From Candidatus Methylomirabilota bacterium (lineage in GTDB: Bacteria > Methylomirabilota > Methylomirabilia > Rokubacteriales > CSP1-6), in the NCBI GenBank assembly GCA_035764725.1, contig DASTYT010000105.1, forward strand, positions 1 to 64,000: 64,000 nt of DNA, in the 5' to 3' direction. Shown one piece after another: positions 52,766 to 61,806 of this stretch; position 1 is the first letter of the stretch; every line of letters starts with the position of its first letter. The position numbers were made by a program, and so were the translations under genes. The notes beneath the pieces were generated by a model. It had not been told where the DNA came from. It saw only the letters and a program-made list of their open reading frames with translations, and made no database searches.

Positions 52766-53230
52766 ATGGCTGCGCTTCGCTGGGGTCAGCCCGCGCCCGG
52801 ATTCTCGCTGCCGTCGACGCTGGGGCGTCCCGTCACCCTGGAGGAGTATCGGGGCCAGGATGTGGTGCTCGCGTTCTACTGCTACGACTGGGGCAACATC
52901 TGAACGCCCGAGCTCACCGGCCTGGGTCAGGCCGCGGACGAGCTCGCCCGTCGGGGCGCGGCGATGCTGGCGATCAGCGGGGACTCGCCCTTCTGCCACG
53001 AGGCCTACATGAAGGCCCGGCGGTTTCCCTTCCCGCTGCTGAGTGACGTCCACCGGACCGCCATCGCCGCCTACGGCGTACACGACACCGATCGGAACGT
53101 GGCGTACCGCTCGACCTTCGTGGTGGATCGCGACGGGAACCTGCGTTGGGGCCAGGCGGGCGACCGACAGATGGTGCGCGAGAGCGCGGAGATCTTCCGC
53201 GTGCTCGACGTGATCGCGCGGCTTCGCTGA
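52766..53230 (+). CDS. AhpE-like peroxiredoxin with in-frame UGA at the peroxidatic position (predicted selenoprotein)
   Basis: Reading through one TGA (52901-52903) gives 154 residues. It opens with GQPAPGFSLPSTLGRPVTLEEY, has VVLAFYCYDWGNI-Sec46-TPELTGL, then AMLAISGDSPFCHEAY, FPLLSDVH and RSTFVVDRDGNLRW. Sec46 lines up with the peroxidatic Cys45 of mycobacterial AhpE (153 residues), and the Arg before STFVVD is kept. The protein would reduce hydroperoxides. Cys39 and Cys77 could be resolving residues. The Pro and Thr of the classic PxxxTxxC motif are replaced by Cys39 and Gly43. Start ATG 52766 (ATG 52751 possible). A SECIS-like hairpin follows directly. The FAD reductase begins 48 bases downstream. 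Confidence 0.85.
52904..52946 (+). promoter_or_regulatory. Predicted bacterial SECIS element in the peroxiredoxin mRNA
   Basis: Directly after the UGA a two-stem structure can form. The lower stem is CGAGCTC (52909-52915) with GAGCTCG (52940-52946), 7 bp. The upper stem is CGGCCT (52918-52923) with AGGCCG (52929-52934), 6 bp. The loop is GGGTC (52924-52928). The loop G starts 21 bases after the UGA, within the known window for bacterial SECIS, and carries the GGU seen in E. coli fdhF. Confidence 0.75.
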
Positions 53231-53278
53231 TCTCCTCTTCCCCCGGGGCGTACCATCGATCCTAAAGGGGGCACTGCT

Positions 53279-54550
53279 ATGCCACGCGAGCGCATCGTCA
53301 TCATCGGCGCGTCTCTGGCCGGGGCCACCGCCGCCGCCGGCCTGCGCGAAGGCGGCTTCGAGGGCGACATCACCCTGGTGGGCGCGGAGGCGCGGCCGCC
53401 ATACAACCGTCCGCCGCTGTCCAAGGGCTATCTGCGCGGCCAGGAGAAGTTCGAGGACCAGCTCGTCAAGCCCGCCGACTACTACTCGGGCGCGCGCATC
53501 GATTTGCGCCTGGGGGCGCGGGTCACCAGCGTCGATCCGACGCGCAAGCACGTGTCGCTCGAGGGCGGCGAGCGGCTCCCGTACGACAAGCTGCTCGTGA
53601 CGACGGGTAGCCGCAACCGCACGCTCGAGGCGCCGGGCGCCGACCTCGCCGGCATCCTGCAGCTCCGCACCGTGGAAGACTCGGACCGTATCCGCTCCGC
53701 CGCCCAGCGGGGGCGGCGGGCGGTGCTGGTGGGCTTCGGCTTCATCGGCTGCGAGGTTGCGGCGTCTTTGAGACAAATGGGCGTGGAAGTGGCCGCCATC
53801 GATGGCCACCCCGTGCCGCTCGGCCGCGCCCTCGGCCCCGAAGTGGGCGAGGTGCTGGGCGAGATCCATCGCGACAAGGGCGTGGAGCTGGTGCTGGACG
53901 ACGGCGTGGCCGCGTTCGAGGGCATGGGACGCGTGGAGCGCGTGCGCACGAAGAAAGGCCGCGTGCTGGAGTGCGACTTCGTCGTCGCGGGCATCGGCAT
54001 CGTGCCCAACGTGGAGCTGCTCGTCTCCGCCGGCGCCGGCGTAGACAACGGGATTCTCGTGGACGAGCATTGCCACACCTCGCTGCCCGACGTGTGGGCG
54101 GCGGGCGACGTGGCCAATCACATGCACCCGCTCTTCGGGCGGCTGCGTGTCGAGCACTGGAATCACGCGGACCGCCACGGCCGCGCGGCGGCCCGCTCGC
54201 TGCTGGGCGACGACACGCCCTACGACTACGTCCACTCGTTCTGGTCGGATCAGTACGAGCACGTGATCGAGTACGTGGGCTTCGCGCGCAGCTGGGATCG
54301 CGTCGTCTTCCGCGGTCGCCGCGAGGAGCGGAAGCTGCTGGCCTTCTACGTGAAGGACGGCGTCCTCCTCGCCGCCGCCGGCATCGATCGCGGCGGAGAC
54401 CCCGAGGATCCCCAGTCGGACAGCGAGCTGAAGATCGCGGTGGATCTGATCCGCGACCGTGTGCCCGTGGACGCTGGACAGCTTGCTGACGAGAGCGTGG
54501 GGCTCCGGACCCTCGCCACCGCCCGTCCCACCTCCCGGTCCGACGCGTGA
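53279..54550 (+). CDS. FAD-dependent NAD(P)H oxidoreductase (ferredoxin reductase type)
   Basis: The 423-residue flavoprotein resembles putidaredoxin/rhodocoxin-type reductases. It has an FAD dinucleotide fold at the start (IVIIGASLAGATAAAGLRE) and PPYNRPPLSKGYL. A second Rossmann motif for NAD(P)H (VLVGFGFIGCEVAASL) follows, then the FAD site VWAAGDVANH, and a C-terminal dimer domain ends it. It could supply electrons to a ferredoxin or oxygenase such as the Rieske enzyme, or to the neighbouring peroxiredoxin; neither is shown. AAAGGGGG precedes ATG 53279. GTGA overlap joins it to the serine hydrolase. Confidence 0.92.
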   Translation: MPRERIVIIGASLAGATAAAGLREGGFEGDITLVGAEARPPYNRPPLSKGYLRGQEKFEDQLVKPADYYSGARIDLRLGARVTSVDPTRKHVSLEGGERLPYDKLLVTTGSRNRTLEAPGADLAGILQLRTVEDSDRIRSAAQRGRRAVLVGFGFIGCEVAASLRQMGVEVAAIDGHPVPLGRALGPEVGEVLGEIHRDKGVELVLDDGVAAFEGMGRVERVRTKKGRVLECDFVVAGIGIVPNVELLVSAGAGVDNGILVDEHCHTSLPDVWAAGDVANHMHPLFGRLRVEHWNHADRHGRAAARSLLGDDTPYDYVHSFWSDQYEHVIEYVGFARSWDRVVFRGRREERKLLAFYVKDGVLLAAAGIDRGGDPEDPQSDSELKIAVDLIRDRVPVDAGQLADESVGLRTLATARPTSRSDA

Positions 54551-55956
54551 GCTGGGCGGGCAGGACGCGTCGCCGCCCGCTGAGCGTCGTCCTGCTCGCC
54601 CTCGCCGTCCTCGTCCTCGTGGCGCTCGTCTACTACGGTGGCCGGATCATCCTGGTCGGCAACGGCTACGTGGCGAAGACGGTGTGCTCGGGCGTCTTCG
54701 TGATGGGACGCAGCCCCCAGCCGGTGCTCGACGAGGAGATCCACCTCAACGATCCCGGTATCCTGCGTCTGGTCGCGGTCGACGTGGACCGGAGCGGGGG
54801 GACCGTCACCAGCCGGCTGCTGGGCCTCGGTGGTCGGACGGCCGTCTTTCGCCAGGGCCTCGGGTGCACGCTCGCCCTGGGCGTCACTCCGCGCGACCTC
54901 GCGGCGCGTGGGCTGCCGTTGCCCGGTGCGATGCCGGCCACCATCCGCACGCCGTGGCCGGCGCCGACTGGCGCGCCCGCCGCGCCGCTCGATCCGGCGG
55001 CGGTGACCGCGGCGCTCGACGAGGCCTTCGCCGAGCCCGGCGCCATTCCCTCGCGCCGCACGCGCGCCGTCGTGGTGGCGCAGAACGGCCGCGTCATCGC
55101 CGAGCGCTACGCTCCCGGCTACGGCGCGGACTCGCCGCTGCCCGGGTGGTCGATGACCAAGAGCGTGGTCAACGCGCTGGTGGGCGTGCTGGTGCGCGAG
55201 GGGCGGCTGGCGCTCGACGAGCCGCTGCGAGTTCCGGAGTGGGCGACGGTGGGGGACCCGCGCGGCGCGATCACGCTGCGGCAGGCTCTCCAGATGTCCA
55301 GCGGGCTCCAGTTCTCCGAGAGCTACGGCAATCCCCTCGGCGACGTGCTCTGGATGCTGTTCGGCACGGGGGACGCGGCGCGCTTCGCCGCCGGCAAATC
55401 ACTCACCGCGCCGCCGGGTACCCAGTGGTCCTACGCGAGCGGCACCACCAACATTATCGCCCGCGCCCTTCGCCGCGCGGTCGGCGGCGGCGACGAGGAC
55501 TACTGGCTCTTCCCGCGGCGGGCGCTCTTCGAGCCGCTCGGCATGGCGAGCGCGGTGCTGGAGCCGGACGCCGCCGGTGACTTCGTGGGCTCGTCGTTCA
55601 TGCTTGCCACCGCGCAGGACTGGGCCCGCTTCGGCACCCTCTACCTGCAGGACGGCATCTGGGGCGACAGGCGGGTGCTGCCCGAGGGCTGGGTCACCTT
55701 CAGTACTGCGCCGGCGCCCGCCGCACCGGACGGCGTCTACGCCGCCCATTTCTGGCGCCGCCTCGGGCGCGACGCCTACGCGCCGTCGGGCGAGGACAGG
55801 CTTCCCGCGGACGCCTACCACGCCATCGGCCACGAGGGGCAGATCATGACGATCATTCCCTCGCGCCGGCTGGTCGTGGTGCGGCTGGGCCTCGCCGTCG
55901 GTCGCGGCGCGTGGGACCAGGCGGCGTTCCTGCGGCGCCTACTCGGAGCGCGATGA
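54547..55956 (+). CDS. Serine hydrolase, beta-lactamase class C/esterase-like, membrane-anchored
   Basis: The 469-residue protein begins with a membrane anchor (LSVVLLALAVLVLVALVYY). After a ~150-residue N-terminal extension, the beta-lactamase fold shows the SxxK nucleophile in WSMTKSVV (Ser202, Lys205), a Tyr in WSYASGTTN (Tyr296), and the late GHEGQIMTI that replaces the KTG motif. This pattern fits 6-aminohexanoate-dimer hydrolase/EstB-like esterases rather than true beta-lactamases. GTG 54547 overlaps the FAD reductase stop. Its C-terminus overlaps the aldehyde dehydrogenase stop by 18 bases. Confidence 0.88.
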   Translation: MSWAGRTRRRPLSVVLLALAVLVLVALVYYGGRIILVGNGYVAKTVCSGVFVMGRSPQPVLDEEIHLNDPGILRLVAVDVDRSGGTVTSRLLGLGGRTAVFRQGLGCTLALGVTPRDLAARGLPLPGAMPATIRTPWPAPTGAPAAPLDPAAVTAALDEAFAEPGAIPSRRTRAVVVAQNGRVIAERYAPGYGADSPLPGWSMTKSVVNALVGVLVREGRLALDEPLRVPEWATVGDPRGAITLRQALQMSSGLQFSESYGNPLGDVLWMLFGTGDAARFAAGKSLTAPPGTQWSYASGTTNIIARALRRAVGGGDEDYWLFPRRALFEPLGMASAVLEPDAAGDFVGSSFMLATAQDWARFGTLYLQDGIWGDRRVLPEGWVTFSTAPAPAAPDGVYAAHFWRRLGRDAYAPSGEDRLPADAYHAIGHEGQIMTIIPSRRLVVVRLGLAVGRGAWDQAAFLRRLLGAR

Positions 55957-57336
55957 CTCCGCCGCGCCCATCGCGGCCACCCACACCGACTTCACGTTGA
56001 CGAACTCGCGGATGCCGAACTCGGACAGCTCGCGCCCGTAGCCCGACCGCTTGACGCCCCCGAAGGGCAGCCGCGGATCGGACTTCACCATGCCGTTGAC
56101 GAACACCGCGCCCGACTCGACGTGGGCGGCGAGCTTCTCCGCCCCCGGAAGATCGCGGCTCCAGATGGACGCGCCCAGGCCGAAGGGGGAGTCGTTGGCG
56201 AGGTGCACCGCGTCCATGCCGTCCTTGGCGCGGATCACCGCGGCCACCGGCCCGAAGGTCTCCTCGTCGAAGGCGGGCATGCCCTTGTCCACTCCGGCGA
56301 GCAGGGTGGGCGGGTAGAACGCGCCCGGCCCCTTCGGGATCTCGCCCCCGAGGAGCACGCGCGCGCCCCGCTTCTTCGACTCCTCCACCTGCCGGTGGAG
56401 CGCGTCGCGAAGCTCGAGCCGGGCCTGCGGGCCGACCTGGGTCTCGCGCGAAAGGGGGTCACCCATGCGCCGCGCCGCCAGCTCCGTCTTGAAGAGGTCG
56501 AGGAAGCGATCGGCGACCGACTCGACCACGATGAAGCGCTTGGCTGCGATGCAGCTCTGACCGCTGTTGACGAGCCGCGCGTCGGCGGCGCCCCGCGCGG
56601 TGAAGGCGAGGTCGGCGTCGCCCAGCACGATGAAGGGATCGCTGCCGCCGAGCTCGAGCACCGTCTTCTTCAGCTCGCGGCCCGCCTGCTCCGCGACCTT
56701 GGCGCCCACCACGTCGCTGCCGGTGAGGGTGAGGGCCGCGATGCGCCGGTCGGCGATGAGCGGGCTCACCGCCGAGGATTCCAGCAGCACGGTGCGGAAG
56801 AGGGCGCGCGGGAAGCCCGCCTGCCGGAGCACCTCCTCGATCTGCAGCGCGCAGCGCGAGACATTGGACGCGTGCTTGAGGATGGCCCCGTTGCCCGCCA
56901 TCAAGGCCGGCGCCGCGAAGCGGAACACCTGCCAGAAGGGGAAGTTCCACGGCATGATCGCCAGCACCACGCCGAGTGGATCGTAGCGGACGTAGCTCCG
57001 CAGCGCGTCCGTCTCGCGCGGGTCCACCCGGAGCATCGCCTCGGCGTGGTCCGCGTAGTATTCGCAGGTCCACGCGCACTTCTCGGCCTCGGCCTCGCCC
57101 TGGGCGATGGGCTTGCCCATCTCGGCCGTCATCGTGCGCGCGAATTCGGTCATGCGCGTGCGCAGGATGCGGGCGGCCTCCCGCATGGGCTTGGCGCGCT
57201 CGACGATCGGTACCGCGCGCCACTCCTGGAAGGCCGCGTGCGCGCCGCTCACGATACGTTCGAGCTCCGCGGGGGACGTGGGATCGAACTTCTCCACCAC
57301 CTCGCCGGTCGCCGGATTGATGGTTTGAATGCTCAT
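55939..57336 (-). CDS. NAD(P)-dependent aldehyde dehydrogenase, succinate-semialdehyde type
   Basis: The 465-residue enzyme has the full ALDH set: IMPWNFPFWQVFRF in the NAD fold, the general-base Glu in LELGGSDPFIV, the catalytic Cys in NSGQSCIAAKRF, and FDEETFGPVAAV with FGGVKRSGYGREL near the end. The start SIQTINPATGEVV matches GabD/Sad-type short ALDHs. It likely oxidises succinate semialdehyde or another omega-acid aldehyde. It is divergent from the ThDP enzyme, with 160 bases between starts. Confidence 0.93.
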   Translation of the reverse strand: MSIQTINPATGEVVEKFDPTSPAELERIVSGAHAAFQEWRAVPIVERAKPMREAARILRTRMTEFARTMTAEMGKPIAQGEAEAEKCAWTCEYYADHAEAMLRVDPRETDALRSYVRYDPLGVVLAIMPWNFPFWQVFRFAAPALMAGNGAILKHASNVSRCALQIEEVLRQAGFPRALFRTVLLESSAVSPLIADRRIAALTLTGSDVVGAKVAEQAGRELKKTVLELGGSDPFIVLGDADLAFTARGAADARLVNSGQSCIAAKRFIVVESVADRFLDLFKTELAARRMGDPLSRETQVGPQARLELRDALHRQVEESKKRGARVLLGGEIPKGPGAFYPPTLLAGVDKGMPAFDEETFGPVAAVIRAKDGMDAVHLANDSPFGLGASIWSRDLPGAEKLAAHVESGAVFVNGMVKSDPRLPFGGVKRSGYGRELSEFGIREFVNVKSVWVAAMGAAESSRSE

Positions 57337-57362
57337 GATTACCCTCCTCGCTTCGCTCGGAG

Positions 57363-57379
57363 CCCGCGCTTTGCGCGGG
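57363..57379. other. 7-bp GC hairpin in a divergent intergenic region
   Basis: CCCGCGC (57363-57369), TTT loop and GCGCGGG (57373-57379). It lies 27 bases upstream of the aldehyde dehydrogenase start, in the 160-base gap before the ThDP-enzyme gene. Its stem equals the one after the ferritin-like gene at 42405. Position between divergent starts argues against a terminator; an operator or chance is possible. Confidence 0.35.
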
Positions 57380-57496
57380 ACCCCATCATGTATCCGCTCG
57401 CCTCGCCTTCGGCTGCGGCTCGCCCACCAACTGCCATCGTCTCGCCGCGCTCGCGCGCGTGCAACCGGGAGGGTAAGCTGGCGTGAGGAGGTGGCG

Positions 57497-59131
57497 ATGA
57501 AGGCGGCGGACGTGATCGCGCGGTGTCTGGAGAACGAGGGGGTCCGCTACGTGTTCGGCGTGCCCGGCGAAGAGATCCTCGACATCATCGATTCGCTGGT
57601 GGACTCCCGCATCCAGTTCGTGCCCACCCGCCACGAGCAGGGCGCCGCGTTCATGGCGGACGCGTGGGGGCGGCTCACCGGCCGGGCCGGCGTGTGTCTC
57701 GCGACGCTCGGGCCGGGCGCCACCAATCTCGCCACCGGCATCGCCGACGCCAATCTCGACCGCGCGCCGCTGGTGGCCATCACCGGCCAGGCCGGCCGCG
57801 ACCGCGTGCACAAGGAGTCGCATCAGTACGTGGACATCGTGGAGTCCATGCGCCCGCTCACTAAGTGGAACACGCGCCTCGAGACGGCCGCGGTGGCGCC
57901 CGAGGTGATCCGCAAGGCCTTCAAGCTCGCGGAGTCGGAGAAGCCCGGCGCCTGCCACATCGAGGTGCCGGAAGACGTGGCGGACGAGACCGCGGAGGGC
58001 CACCCCTTGTCCACCGAGCGGGCCCGCCGGCCCTCGCCCGACCGCGCCGCTCTCCAGGCGGCGGCCCAGCTCATCGAGGACGCGTCGTTCCCCCTCATCT
58101 TCGCGGGCAACGGGGTCGTCCGCGGCCGCGCCGCCGGAGCGCTACGCGCGTTCTCCCGTCGCCACGGCATCCCGGTGGTCAACACGTTCATGGCCAAAGG
58201 GTGTCTGCCCTACGACGACCCGCTCTGCCTCTTCACCGCCGGCCTCCAGGCCCGCGACTACGTCTCGTGCGGGTTCGAGAAGGCCGACCTCATCCTCTCG
58301 ATCGGTTACGACCCGGTGGAATACGCACCGCGCTTCTGGAATCCCGAGCGGAAGAAGACCATCGTCCACGTGGACTTCACGCCCGCCGAGGTGGACAGCT
58401 ACTACCAGCCCGCGGTGGAGGTGGTGGCGGACGTGCGCGAGACCCTGGAGCTCCTCGGCGACCTCGTGAAGGGACAGAAGGACCCCGCGCCCTTCGCGGT
58501 GCTCCGGCGCTTCATCCTGGAGCAGATCGAGGAGGGCGCGGGTGACGACACGTTCCCCATCAAGCCCCAGCGCATCCTGCGGGATCTCCGCAGCGTGATG
58601 GCCCGCGACGACGTCCTGATCTCGGACGTGGGGACGCACAAGCTCTGGGTGGCGCGCACCTTCCCGGCCTACGAGGCCAACACCGTGCTGATCTCGAATG
58701 GCTACGCCGCGATGGGCTTCGCGCTGCCCGCCGCCATCGCGGCCCGTCTCGCCCAACCCGATCAACGGGTCATCGCGGTGTGCGGCGACGGCGGCTTCCT
58801 CATGAACGTCCAGGAGCTGGAGACGGCGCAGCGCCTCGGCGTCGCCCTCGTCTGCGTGATCTTCCGCGACGGCGGCTACAACTTGATCGAGTGGAAGCAG
58901 CAGAACCAGAAGGGCCGGACGGCCGGCGTGCGCTTCGGCAATCCCGACTTCGTGACTCTGGCGCGCGCCTTCGGCGCCAAGGGCATCACGGTGGGCGCCC
59001 CGCGCGACCTCGTTCCCGCGCTGCGGGAGGCGATGGCGCACCCGGGTGTCGCCATCGTGGACGTGCCGGTCGACTATGGCGAGAACGCGCGGCTCACCGC
59101 GCGACTCGGCCAGCTCGTCTGCCCTATCTAG
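57497..59131 (+). CDS. Thiamine diphosphate-dependent enzyme, acetolactate synthase large-subunit (AlsS) type
   Basis: The 544-residue ThDP enzyme has the activating Glu in [17 protein letters not shown], the central domain with LIFAGNGVV, and the ThDP-Mg motif [17 protein letters not shown] followed by the metal-ligand NL in YNLIEWKQ. The sequence [18 protein letters not shown] is common in catabolic AlsS-like proteins. No regulatory small subunit or other branched-chain gene is nearby, so 2-acetolactate formation is a family prediction; benzaldehyde lyase or oxalyl-type activities are alternatives. ATG 57497 follows GAGGAGG. Confidence 0.9.
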   Translation: MKAADVIARCLENEGVRYVFGVPGEEILDIIDSLVDSRIQFVPTRHEQGAAFMADAWGRLTGRAGVCLATLGPGATNLATGIADANLDRAPLVAITGQAGRDRVHKESHQYVDIVESMRPLTKWNTRLETAAVAPEVIRKAFKLAESEKPGACHIEVPEDVADETAEGHPLSTERARRPSPDRAALQAAAQLIEDASFPLIFAGNGVVRGRAAGALRAFSRRHGIPVVNTFMAKGCLPYDDPLCLFTAGLQARDYVSCGFEKADLILSIGYDPVEYAPRFWNPERKKTIVHVDFTPAEVDSYYQPAVEVVADVRETLELLGDLVKGQKDPAPFAVLRRFILEQIEEGAGDDTFPIKPQRILRDLRSVMARDDVLISDVGTHKLWVARTFPAYEANTVLISNGYAAMGFALPAAIAARLAQPDQRVIAVCGDGGFLMNVQELETAQRLGVALVCVIFRDGGYNLIEWKQQNQKGRTAGVRFGNPDFVTLARAFGAKGITVGAPRDLVPALREAMAHPGVAIVDVPVDYGENARLTARLGQLVCPI

Positions 59132-59756
59132 TCCCGAAGAGCCGGTCGCCCGCGTCCCCGAGCCCGGGCACGATGTAGCCGTGATCGTCGAGGTGGCTGT
59201 CCACCGCGGCGGTGTAGACGGGCACGTCGGGGTGCTGCGCGTGGAAGTGGCGCAGTCCCTCGGGGCAGGAGACCAGGCAGACGAACTTGATGGAGCGCGG
59301 GTTCGTCTCCTTGAGCCGGTTGACCGCGGCGACTGCCGAGTTCCCCGTGGCCACCATTGGGTCCATCACGATGGCGTCGCGGTCGTGCATGACCTTGGGC
59401 ACCTTCGCGTAGTATTCGACGGCGGCGAGGGTCGCGTGATCTCGGTAGATCCCGATGTGACCGACCCGCGCGCTGGGCAGGATGCGCAGCATGCCGTCGA
59501 GGATGCCCGTGCCGGCGCGAAGGATGGCGACCAGCACGATCTTCTTACCGTCCAGCACGGAGGCGCTCATGCGGGCGAGAGGCGTCTGAACGACGGTGGC
59601 CTGGGTGGGCAGGTCGCGCGTGACCTCGTAGGCCAGCAGCATCCCGATCTCGGCGACGAGGGCGCGGAACTCGGAGGTGCTCGTCTCCTTGCGCCGGAGC
59701 AGGGAGAGCTTGTGCTGGACCAGGGGATGATCGATGACGTGGACGTCGCCCGCCAT
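59124..59756 (-). CDS. upp: Uracil phosphoribosyltransferase
   Basis: The 210-residue enzyme salvages uracil with PRPP to UMP. The PRPP loop is [13 protein letters not shown], and uracil contact and C-terminal motifs are visible in [16 protein letters not shown]. The N-terminal [21 protein letters not shown] and the segment [14 protein letters not shown] match the family closely, and the length is standard. Its stop overlaps the end of the ThDP-enzyme gene by eight bases (convergent). The leftward gene at 59808 lies 51 bases upstream and may share a transcript. Confidence 0.96.
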   Translation of the reverse strand: MAGDVHVIDHPLVQHKLSLLRRKETSTSEFRALVAEIGMLLAYEVTRDLPTQATVVQTPLARMSASVLDGKKIVLVAILRAGTGILDGMLRILPSARVGHIGIYRDHATLAAVEYYAKVPKVMHDRDAIVMDPMVATGNSAVAAVNRLKETNPRSIKFVCLVSCPEGLRHFHAQHPDVPVYTAAVDSHLDDHGYIVPGLGDAGDRLFGTR

Positions 59757-59807
59757 GCGTGTCTCCGCCCGTGGCCGTGCGCGGCGGCCGCCGCCTCGCC
59801 GCGCGCC

Positions 59808-60905
59808 CTAGTCCCGCGTGAAGCGGGGCATCACGCGGGTGGCGAGTAGCTCCATCGAGCGCTTCCAGAGGGCGGGGCGGTCCCAGTCGTGCCCGGCCAT
59901 GAGGAGGGTGCCGAACGGACCGATCTCCTCGCGCAACGCGACCAGTTGATCGAGCACCCGGGACGGGCTCCCGGCGATGATCATGCCGCGCTTGACCGCA
60001 TCCACCGTCGTCTCGGCGTCGGGGAGATCGACGTCGGGCTTGATCATGAACAGCGCCTTCCGGCCCAGCGAGAACGAGTGGATGAAGAACTTGTAGTAGA
60101 AGGAAAGCCCCGAGGCGGGATCCGCGAGGTACTCCTCGGCCTCGGCGTCGCTCTCGGTCACGAGCACGCTCCGCGACACGCGCCACACGCCGGGATCGGG
60201 ACGGCGCCCCACCGCCTCGCAGCCCTCCACGTACTTCTCCCAGTGGCCTCGCAGGTAGCGCTTGTGGAAGAAATTGCCGGAGACCGGGATCCAGCCCTTC
60301 TCGCCCGCCACCTTCGCGGTGGACGAGTTGGGCGTGATGATCGAGATGGCGATCGGCGGGTGCGGCTGCTGGAGCGGGCGGGGGATGTAGCCCACCTTGA
60401 ACTCGGGCCAGATCGCGTCCTTCAGGGCGAATTTCCAGAAGCGGCCGTTGATCTCGTAGGGCGGGTCTTGGGCCCAGAGCCGGAGCACGATGTCGATCGA
60501 CTCCTGCACCATCTGCGGTCGCAGCTCGGCCTGACCCACGTCGAACATCTCGAGGTCCGACACCAGCCCGCCGGGGCCGATGCCCATGATGAAGCGCCCG
60601 CCCGAGAGCTGGTCGAACATGGCGGCGTGCGCGGCGACCAGGCCGGGATGCACCTGGGGGAGATTCAGCACGCCGGTGCCGAGGCGGATCTGCGTGGTCA
60701 GAGGGATCACGGTGGCGAGGAAGATCAGGGGCGAGGTGATCCGCTCGCTCCATGACGAGAAATGCTCGCCCACGTACGCCTCGGAGAAGCCCAGGCGGTC
60801 GGCGAGGATCACCGCCTCGCGGTCTTCCTCGAGGAGCTGCGCGTAGTTCTTCCCCGGGTGATGGAACGGCATCGTGAACATCCCGAGCTTGACGGGCACG
60901 CTCAC
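59808..60905 (-). CDS. LLM-class (luciferase-like) flavin-dependent monooxygenase
   Basis: The 365-residue luciferase-family protein shows KLGMFTMPFHHPGKNYAQLL at the start, GFSEAYVGEHFSSWSERI, IRLGTGVLNLPQVHPGLV, GRFIMGIGPGGLVSDLEMF and GSPSRVLDQLVAL near the C-terminus. It is similar in type to the 51462 protein but belongs to a different subgroup. It starts at GTG 60905, overlapping the TGA of the SDR gene (GTGA), so both are co-translated. A monooxygenase plus alcohol/ketone dehydrogenase pair suggests stepwise oxidation of one substrate; identity unknown. Confidence 0.92.
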   Translation of the reverse strand: MSVPVKLGMFTMPFHHPGKNYAQLLEEDREAVILADRLGFSEAYVGEHFSSWSERITSPLIFLATVIPLTTQIRLGTGVLNLPQVHPGLVAAHAAMFDQLSGGRFIMGIGPGGLVSDLEMFDVGQAELRPQMVQESIDIVLRLWAQDPPYEINGRFWKFALKDAIWPEFKVGYIPRPLQQPHPPIAISIITPNSSTAKVAGEKGWIPVSGNFFHKRYLRGHWEKYVEGCEAVGRRPDPGVWRVSRSVLVTESDAEAEEYLADPASGLSFYYKFFIHSFSLGRKALFMIKPDVDLPDAETTVDAVKRGMIIAGSPSRVLDQLVALREEIGPFGTLLMAGHDWDRPALWKRSMELLATRVMPRFTRD

Positions 60906-61702
60906 CGATTCGCCCTCGGGATCTTGCCGATGCCGGGCAGGCGGCCGAGGAAGTTGCCGGTGACGCCGCCGTCCACCACGAGATCGTGGCCGTTGATGTA
61001 GCGGGCGTCGGGTCCGAGGAGGAACGCCACCACGTCGGCCATGTCCTCCGGCCCCGCGACGCGGCCCAGCGGAACCAGCGCGTCGCGCGCCGCCGCGACT
61101 TCGCCATCGGCGTACACGGGTTCCGTCATGCCAGTGCGGACCATCCCCGGAGAGACCGCGTTCACGCGGATGCCGTCGCGGCCGAGCTCCTGCGCGAGCA
61201 CCTTCACCAGCATGATCACCGCGGCCTTGGTGGGTCCGTAGGCGCCGAGGTTCGCGTGTGCGTTGCTGCCGGACATCGAGCCGATCGCCACCATGGCGCC
61301 GCGCGCGGCCTTCAGCGCGGGGTACGCGGCCTTGGCGAGAAGCCAGGTCGCGCGCGTGTTCACGGCGAAGAGGCGATCCCAGTCCTCGACGGTGTAGTCC
61401 ACCAGCGGCCCGGGCCGGTTGATGCCGGCGTTGCTGACGAGGCCGTCGAGCCCGCCGAAATTCGTCACCGCCTCGGCCACCACCCGGCCAGGCGCGTCCG
61501 CACTGCCCATGTCGCCGGCGAGAGGCAGCGCCGCGGCGCCGAGATCGGCCAGCTCGGCGGCGACTTGCTGCAGCGCCGGCGTCACCGCGAGATCCACCGC
61601 CGCGATGTGCGCCTTTTCCCCCTTCGCCCGCGCATCGCGCGCGAGCCTCAGGCACGTCGCCCGCCCGATTCCGCTCGCTGCTCCCGTGACCAGTACCCGC
61701 AT
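60902..61702 (-). CDS. Short-chain dehydrogenase/reductase (SDR)
   Basis: The 266-residue SDR has TGAASGIGRA at residues 6-15, an Asp after beta-2 (AAVDLAVTP) favouring NAD, LVSNAGINRPG, and the catalytic Ser-Tyr-Lys in GSMSGSNAHANLGAYGPTKAA. ATG 61702 is preceded by GGAGG and gives the canonical short N-terminus; the frame upstream is not needed. It is coupled to the flavin monooxygenase downstream. It is divergent from the MFS gene, with 104 bases between starts. Confidence 0.93.
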   Translation of the reverse strand: MRVLVTGAASGIGRATCLRLARDARAKGEKAHIAAVDLAVTPALQQVAAELADLGAAALPLAGDMGSADAPGRVVAEAVTNFGGLDGLVSNAGINRPGPLVDYTVEDWDRLFAVNTRATWLLAKAAYPALKAARGAMVAIGSMSGSNAHANLGAYGPTKAAVIMLVKVLAQELGRDGIRVNAVSPGMVRTGMTEPVYADGEVAAARDALVPLGRVAGPEDMADVVAFLLGPDARYINGHDLVVDGGVTGNFLGRLPGIGKIPRANR

Positions 61703-61806
61703 GAGACGCCTCCGGATATGTGAACTGACGGATCGCTTTGCCGCGCGTGGCCGCGCGGCCGTGAAACGCACGAAGTGTACCGCACTTTCATGCTATTGCT
61801 GAGCGG

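Noticed and set aside
52751..53230. Peroxiredoxin as a pseudogene with a nonsense mutation
   Set aside because: There is a single stop at the catalytic codon, intact codon bias downstream and a SECIS-like hairpin. Selenocysteine is the better explanation, though sequencing error remains to be excluded.
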